Source: Amanita rubescens
Lineage: Eukaryota > Basidiomycota > Agaricomycetes > Agaricales > Amanitaceae
Direction of reading: 5' to 3'
NCBI GenBank assembly: GCA_015039365.1
Contig: WION01000018.1
Coordinates: 186,001-250,000 of the forward strand
DNA length: 64,000 nt
Numbering within the stretch: position 1 is the stretch's first letter; every line of letters starts with the position of its first letter. Made by a program: the position numbers and the translations under genes. Under the pieces are notes generated by a model that was not told the origin of the DNA, made no database searches, and worked only from the letters and a program-made list of their open reading frames with translations. Positions 58,737 through 64,000 of this stretch are shown here, piece by piece.

Positions 58737-61700
58737 TCAACAGGCATAAGTAGTACAGAGAGGGAAGGCATGGATTGTAAACTTTGTTGTGGTCACTAGT
58801 ATCCTATGGCAAATTCTAGTATTGTATATATGACTCAGAAGCAGAGTGTTGAAGGACATACCACTGATACTGGAAATCTGACTCAGATTGCACATAAATA
58901 CAAGTAAACCCTGATGGTCAGAAGGCAGCAAGTCTGAAGTAATGGAGGTCTTCAGTTTCTCTGCATGACCTTCTCTTTTGAACTGTTTGAAAGCATTCAT
59001 GAGTGATTCCTTCAAAGACTGCCTCCCAAATGATCCAATGATGGATCTCTTAGTTTGGTTCATTATCCAAAATGACAATTTTGCAATGATGGCCATTGCT
59101 TCAGAGTATTAGTATTCTTGCAAAATGGTAAATGAATAAGGATGAATTACCAACTAAGATTTGACATCCTGCAGGCTAATTACAGAAGCATCAATCAGTA
59201 ATTGTAACAGCACACTAAAAGAAAATCTTACACTTGCTGAGAACTGAGTCTCACTTGATGTTTGTACTAAGCTGGACTTGAGGTAAAGTCTTGGCTAATG
59301 ATGAGAAAATGTGAAACCATCAAAATCTGATTCAGTTGTGGAAAATCACTCTTACAGCTCTTGTGACTTCCATCAAAGATAGAAGCTCAGGCTGATGGCA
59401 ACAAGTGTGAAATTATCTGGTTCAGCACAGAAGAGGGCATACAAGCTGAAAGTAAATGAACATAAGCCATTCCTTTTCATGTATTTCATTACTCACCTAG
59501 CAGTAGTAGAGGATGGAATAAAGTCAGGAAGAAGATGAACAAAATGTCATCTTACAATCTGTAGTAGATATTGGTAAGATACTAAAGAGAGCAGAACATG
59601 CATAGCAAAAGTAAATGTTCACTAACTTCCTGTTAAGTTTATGTATATTGAAGTGTTACATTTCAATGCAAGTGCAATCTTGCTCACTTCCTATTTTTAC
59701 AAGTAAAAGGATTTACAAAGGGAAACACAAACCCACTCACATCCTGTTTTCATGGAACAGAGATATGTCGAGGTGACAGTGGGGTAGGAAATGCTTATGT
59801 CTCTCACAAACTAATTCATATTGACATGAGAGTGTGTATTGGCAACAGAAAAAGTGCAGTATCACTTACAAACTATTAATCATAAGTAACAATATCCTGC
59901 CAGAAAAAATAGCAATGTGACTCACTTCCTGTTTGTCATGCAGAAATGTTGCTATATAATTCCAGTGCACTTACTGCCTTTAATTATTGAATAACCTGAG
60001 AAGAGGCCACCTGGTACTACGATAGAGCCACTTACTCGCTAGTGATCATGAGTGAGATCCTGTCTGGCAAACAAAGTACAATATCACTCACATTCTATGT
60101 ATTTGTTATGGGGGGGTGAGTAAGATGAGAGTGCTTGGCAACACTTACATCCTGTTCAATAAGACATAAGATGTTGTACTTGCAATGCATTCTAGCAGAA
60201 AACACAACTGACTCTCTGATGATGATTGTTGAATTGGGTGTGATGGGGGTGCCTGGTATTATTTCATTGTACTCACAGTCTATCATTAGTCATGGGATGA
60301 GATAAAATGAGACAATTGTACCAAAGAAGAATTGAGGTCACTCACACCCTTCAATAGTCATGACTCATGGGATAAACTACCTGACCAAAAATGTGGTGTC
60401 ACTCACTTCCTGTTGGTCGTGAGATGAGACTGTCTAGCAAAACAACTTGTAGTTCCACTTACACTCTGTCAGTCCCAGAATGAGAAGCAATGAAACTAAG
60501 CATAGAAACATTAATGGGGCTCACAATCTGTTTCCCAGTGATATGATGTGACCAGCTTGGAAAGAACAAAAATCCTGCTCACTCCCTAATAATCATTGGA
60601 GGAGGTGTGATGGAATGGCTGAAAAAGAAGTGTGACCATGACTCACATCCTAATGGTCATGGAATAGACTGTGATGAGAACCCCTGTTGGAAATGACAAA
60701 ATGCAATGTCTCTCACATGTCCTTCCTGTTGCTCATGCAATGTGATGAGGTGTCACTGCCTGACATGGAAAAATAGTATTTCAACTCACAAACTGGTAGT
60801 AGGATGACTGAAGTGAGATTGCCTGGAAAAATAAAAATGAAGTGTCACTCACTTGCTGTTGATGTTGATCATGTCCCTGTTTGAAAAAAGGTGTAGTGTC
60901 ACTCACATACTGTTGTTCACGAGACAGTGAGGTGTGATGAATGCCTTGAAAAAAAGATACAGGTGTCACTCACATGCTGTCAGCCATAATTATAAGATGT
61001 GATGAGATGAGACTCCCTAGTGAAGAAAAATTGAAATTTCTCTCACATACTATTGGCCATGAATGAGATTGCAATGAGACTCATTAGCACAGAATAAAGG
61101 TAGTGCTCACTCCTTCCAACTGTTGGTTCATAAATTGGATGTGATGAGACTGAAAGTGTTGAGTGTCACTCACAAACTATTCATTACATGGAATGAGATG
61201 TGACAAAAGTGCATGGCAAAGAAATGGCATAGTATTACTCACCCTCTGTTGGTCACAGTGTGCTGCTACATGAGACTGCCAGAAAACAGGGCATTTCACT
61301 CACATCCTGTTGATGATGTAATGTGATTGAGACTACCAGCAAAGAAAAATGTTCAAAGTCACTCATCACTCACTTTCTGTTTCAACAGGATTAGATATTA
61401 TTTAAGTATCTAGCAAAGATGAGGAATGTATTTTCACTCACATCCTGTTAATGGTGGGGTGAGTTGAGTTTAACAAAGAGTAAAATTCAGTGTTACTCAC
61501 TTTCTGTTAATGGTTGGATGTCAAGTGATATGATCACCTAAATAAGTGTAGTATCACTCACGCTCTATTGATTGTGTGATGTGATGTGACTGCCCAGTGA
61601 AGTTCCTTACAAACTTTTGGTGATGCATGTATAAGACTGCCTGAGAAAGAAAAGATTACTCACAAACTGTTGGCCAGTCAATAAGACTGTCTGTAGAAAA

Positions 61701-64000
61701 ATACAGTGTTACTCACTCCCTATCAATAATGAGATAAGATGTTTTGAAACTGCTTGGAAAAGATAAAACTCTAGTGCCACTCACATACTGTTGGTGATAC
61801 AGTGGAAAATTAAAATGCTAAACAAATGTAGAATTGCTTACTCCCTGTTGGTTATGTGTGATGCTATTATCTGGCACAAAATAAATGAAACATCACTCAC
61901 AAACTGTTGGTCATGACAAAGGTTAAAACTGCCTGAAAGGGGAAATTAGTTGCAATGGACTCACATCCTGTCGACGATAAGATGTTACATATGTGACTAC
62001 CTGAAAAGACAGAAATGCATAGTCACTTACTTCCTGTTGTTCATGTGATGCAACCATTTGACAAAGAAAAAATGGAGTGACACCCACTCTCTAGAATTGC
62101 ATTGGTGACTCAATAAGACTTCCTGCAAACAGCAAAAATATACTGCCAGTCACTCACATCCTGTTGTTCATCACTGGATGAGGGAAACTGTCTGGAAAAG
62201 ATGCAGTATCACTTACATACTGCCATAGGTTGTGTGATGACAATGAGCAAAAGATTACTGTGTTACTTACAGTCTGTTGGTGCTGTGGTGAGGGATGTGA
62301 CATGAATTTATGAAAATGCAAGAAAGGAAAAGAAAAGCTGTTTTACTGACTTTCTGTCAATGAGATGAGATCATGACAACATGGCATAGAAGAAAAATGT
62401 GGTGTCACTCACATCCTGTTGTTCATGGTAATGAGTTGTGATGACTTGCAAACAAGTACAGGGGCCGTGTCACTCACTTCCTGTTGAGTATGCAATATGA
62501 AATGACAAAATGGTTCAACAGAAAATACACTTACATACTGTTGATTTTGAGAGATATAAAGAGAATGACAAGCTGTGCTGCAAAGTACAAAAGCACTTAC
62601 CCACTGTTGGACAGCAAATGACATGAATAAGTTTGTCTGACTCTGTCCAGATATTTGCAGTGACAAACATCCTGTTTATTGACAATCAGTGTTTCTGTAC
62701 ACTGCCAAAGAATCATGCAATTCTCACTCTCTGTTGAATTAAATTAACAAAACAATTTAACAAAAAAAAATTGCAATGTCACTTACTTCCTTTCAATCAT
62801 GTGATGAAATTATGATGAAGAGGAACATGCACTGCCACTCACTTCCTGCCAGTCATAAAATGTTGAGATATCCTATAGATAACTGTACAGCATTTGGCAC
62901 TCACTCTCTGTAAATGAAATGCATAGGGTGTACAAAAATGAGTGCAGTCTCACTTACTGCCTGTTGTGCATACTATGGGATGTGGTGAGACTACTAAACA
63001 CTTGTTGCTCACAATCTATCAACAATTTGAACATCAGAAAACAAGCATCAGTAGTACAATGTTGCATACTCTCTTAATCAGATAAGATGAATCTGTGTGC
63101 CATCAAGAGAATAGAGTAACTCACATTCTATGTGGCATAGCATGACATGTGACTGCCTGGCCAATGCAGCATTAACACTCACTGCCTGTTCACATGGGAT
63201 AAAAGGTGGTTATGCTGTTCTCAAAAAAGTGCAACTCACCCTCTGTTTGCCATATGAAGAATCTTGATGAGAGCATTCATAGAAATTTGCACATCACTTA
63301 CTTCCTATTGCTCATAGTGGGACAAGTTCTGTCTGTAGAAGGTACAGCATCACTCACAAACTGTTTTTGAAAAAAAAAAAGATCATCAAAGACTGACTAA
63401 TAACTAAATTCTTGTCACTTGCCCACTGAAGTTGTACAAGGTACATATCAGGTATGCAAATGAGCATATTTTGTGCAATTTCACTCACATTAATTTCATT
63501 GTGTTTCTTGAGACAGAGTTTTGTTGTCAAACTGCAATGTGCAAGATGAAGCTCAACATACACCCAGCTCATCATTTTGTTCAGTGCAGTTCATCATCAA
63601 AGAGAGTGAATTTCTGTACTCACATCTCTCTTGAATTTGTGCCAACAATAACTAATTATTGCTGTCATATATTTTGCACAAACTAAAGCTTACTTTTCGG
63701 TTAACCTGTTTTTATCTCAGATTTCCCATATTCATCTGAATCTGTTTGGGAAGTTACCCAGTAATGAGGGAACTTGCTGAGGATAATAATAAAAACTTTT
63801 TCCAATGGTGTATCCAGTTGTCGACTCATAACATGCCTAGACACTGAACATTTGAAATAAATATTTCAGTGTGATCCACTCACTTGAGCCCAGATTTAAC
63901 ACAAAGACCAAGATTGTTCATTTGAGTTGAGACAAAGAGTTCTCGTAGACTGGCATCATCAATTGCATCAGCAGTCCTCTCAGTCAATTCTGGACAGTTC
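58737..64000 (-). CDS. Gene of unknown function with a block of single-codon exons, 5' end beyond window
   Basis: From the right edge, conventional exons join in phase: 64000-63884 (TERTADAIDDASLRELFVST...), 63836-63706 (RQLDTPLEKVFIIILSKFPH...), 63661-63624 (AIISYCWHKFKRD) and 63551-63489 (LHLAHCSLTTKLCLKKHNEI). After the microexon block come 59385-59356 (LLSLMEVTRA), an exon ending FSAS at 59232 (12 to 45 nt, acceptor ambiguous), 59175-59151 (PAGCQILV), 59098-58862 (MAIIAKLSFWIMNQTKRSII...LVFMCNLSQISSIS) and the last exon 58795-58737 ending PLCTTYAC stop. Outside the block introns are 41-80 nt and phases agree at every junction (for example G|TG at the last). Composition is AT-richer than the rest of the window. 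I recognise no domain. The conventional exons read as real protein; expression is unproven. Confidence 0.7.
59386..63488 (-). repeat. Array of about 67 short related introns enclosing 63 three-nt exons, two 9-nt exons and one 0-nt exon
   Basis: Each unit on the minus strand is (Y)AG, then NNN, then GTGAGT (variants GTAAGT, GTATGC, GTCAGT, GTTAGT, GCAAGT). Exon left ends (plus coordinates) with residue: 63423 W, 63358 F, 63302 E, 63240 R, 63183 A, 63125 N, 63070 R, 63013 I, 62958 A, 62905 R, 62843 E, 62787 E, 62728 R, 62669 D, 62601 W, 62535 Y, 62478 E, 62413 D, 62351 K, 62271 T, 62217 Y, 62158 D, 62088 R, 62031 E, 61965 D, 61901 F, 61842 G, 61785 Y, 61717 G, 61664 F, 61611 F, 61562 S, 61501 K, 61442 D, 61374 K, 61304 D, 61243 R, 61174 F, 61111 LEG, 61047 Y, 60974 H, 60907 Y, 60853 Q, 60790 F, 60717 EGH, 60647 D, 60583 G, 60525 I, 60463 S, 60407 E, 60346 G, 60277 T, 60213 R, 60149 D, 60092 N, 60036 R, 59975 A, 59926 E, 59870 F, 59808 F, 59741 D, 59688 E, 59627 E, 59556 I, (0-nt at 59496/59497), 59443 L. 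Introns are 46-77 nt and share a consensus: GTGAGTGACACTRCATTTTT, mid TTTGCCAGGCAGTCTCATC, end CATGACCAACAG. Confidence 0.75.

Noticed and set aside
60781..62666. Minus-strand open frames such as 60781-60969 and 62409-62666 as small proteins
   Set aside because: They run straight through array introns and repeat the consensus as QQYVSDT-like words; this is translation of splice sites, not a conserved protein.
63430..63490. Extending exon 63489-63551 into the following frame (VSEIAQNMLICIPDMY)
   Set aside because: A clear GTGAGT donor follows EIN, and an AG acceptor precedes TGG at the usual distance; reading through conflicts with the array pattern.
58300..63700. Array as a CRISPR or simple satellite
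   Set aside because: The units are not identical repeats with unique spacers. The conserved parts are intron ends, the variable part is one codon, and conventional exons flank it in phase. A pure satellite remains the fallback only if no splicing is found.
1..64000. tRNA, rRNA or transposon genes
   Set aside because: No cloverleaf with intact A/B boxes, rRNA motif, reverse transcriptase, transposase or terminal inverted repeat was recognised by eye; a tRNA scan was not possible here.

Overview
The window comes from a filamentous basidiomycete, most likely a mushroom-forming Agaricomycete. Nearly every gene is broken by several 45-80 nt spliceosomal introns with GTRAGT-like donors and CTRAY-like branch sites. 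The proteome is typically fungal: Whi3, Trm10, an RNase III, cytochrome b5, PAPS reductase, Rcf2, Tom20 and FG nucleoporins. There is no operon logic. Genes are packed head-to-head or tail-to-tail with 100-800 bp gaps.

Layout, left to right. A Nop13-like nucleolar RRM protein (cut by the window edge), an acyl-protein thioesterase, Trm10 tRNA m1G9 methyltransferase and the complex I assembly factor NDUFAF5 occupy 0-6 kb. A large zinc-finger protein and a conserved fungal protein with a histone-fold-like N-terminus fill 6-14 kb. The second-largest RNA polymerase I subunit (RPA135/Rpa2) and a Nup98/Nup116 nucleoporin diverge from one short promoter at 18.5 kb. Rcf2, PAPS reductase with a duplicated 3' half, a 5'-truncated gene, an RNase III and cytochrome b5 follow to 30 kb. 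A membrane protein, an FxFG nucleoporin, a coiled-coil protein and Whi3 lie at 30-42.5 kb. PP4 regulatory subunit 3 (SMEK/Psy2), Tom20, a SET-domain protein, an unknown protein, CLPTM1 and a two-repeat unknown protein lie at 43-58 kb.

The exceptional part is 58.7-64 kb on the minus strand. Conventional coding exons at both ends flank a 4.1 kb array. In it, 63 candidate exons of exactly 3 nt, two of 9 nt and one of 0 nt are separated by about 67 short, mutually similar introns of 46-77 nt. Read out, the array would encode 69 sense codons with no stop, all introns in phase 0. I know of no described gene in which a whole protein segment is split one codon per exon; this is the most interesting signal here.

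A caution applies throughout 18-52 kb. Many recognisable housekeeping genes contain apparent single-base insertions, often in short homopolymers, that break the frame. They are almost all +1, which looks more like uncorrected long-read insertion errors than biology. Start sites, stops and unusual introns there should be read with that in mind.
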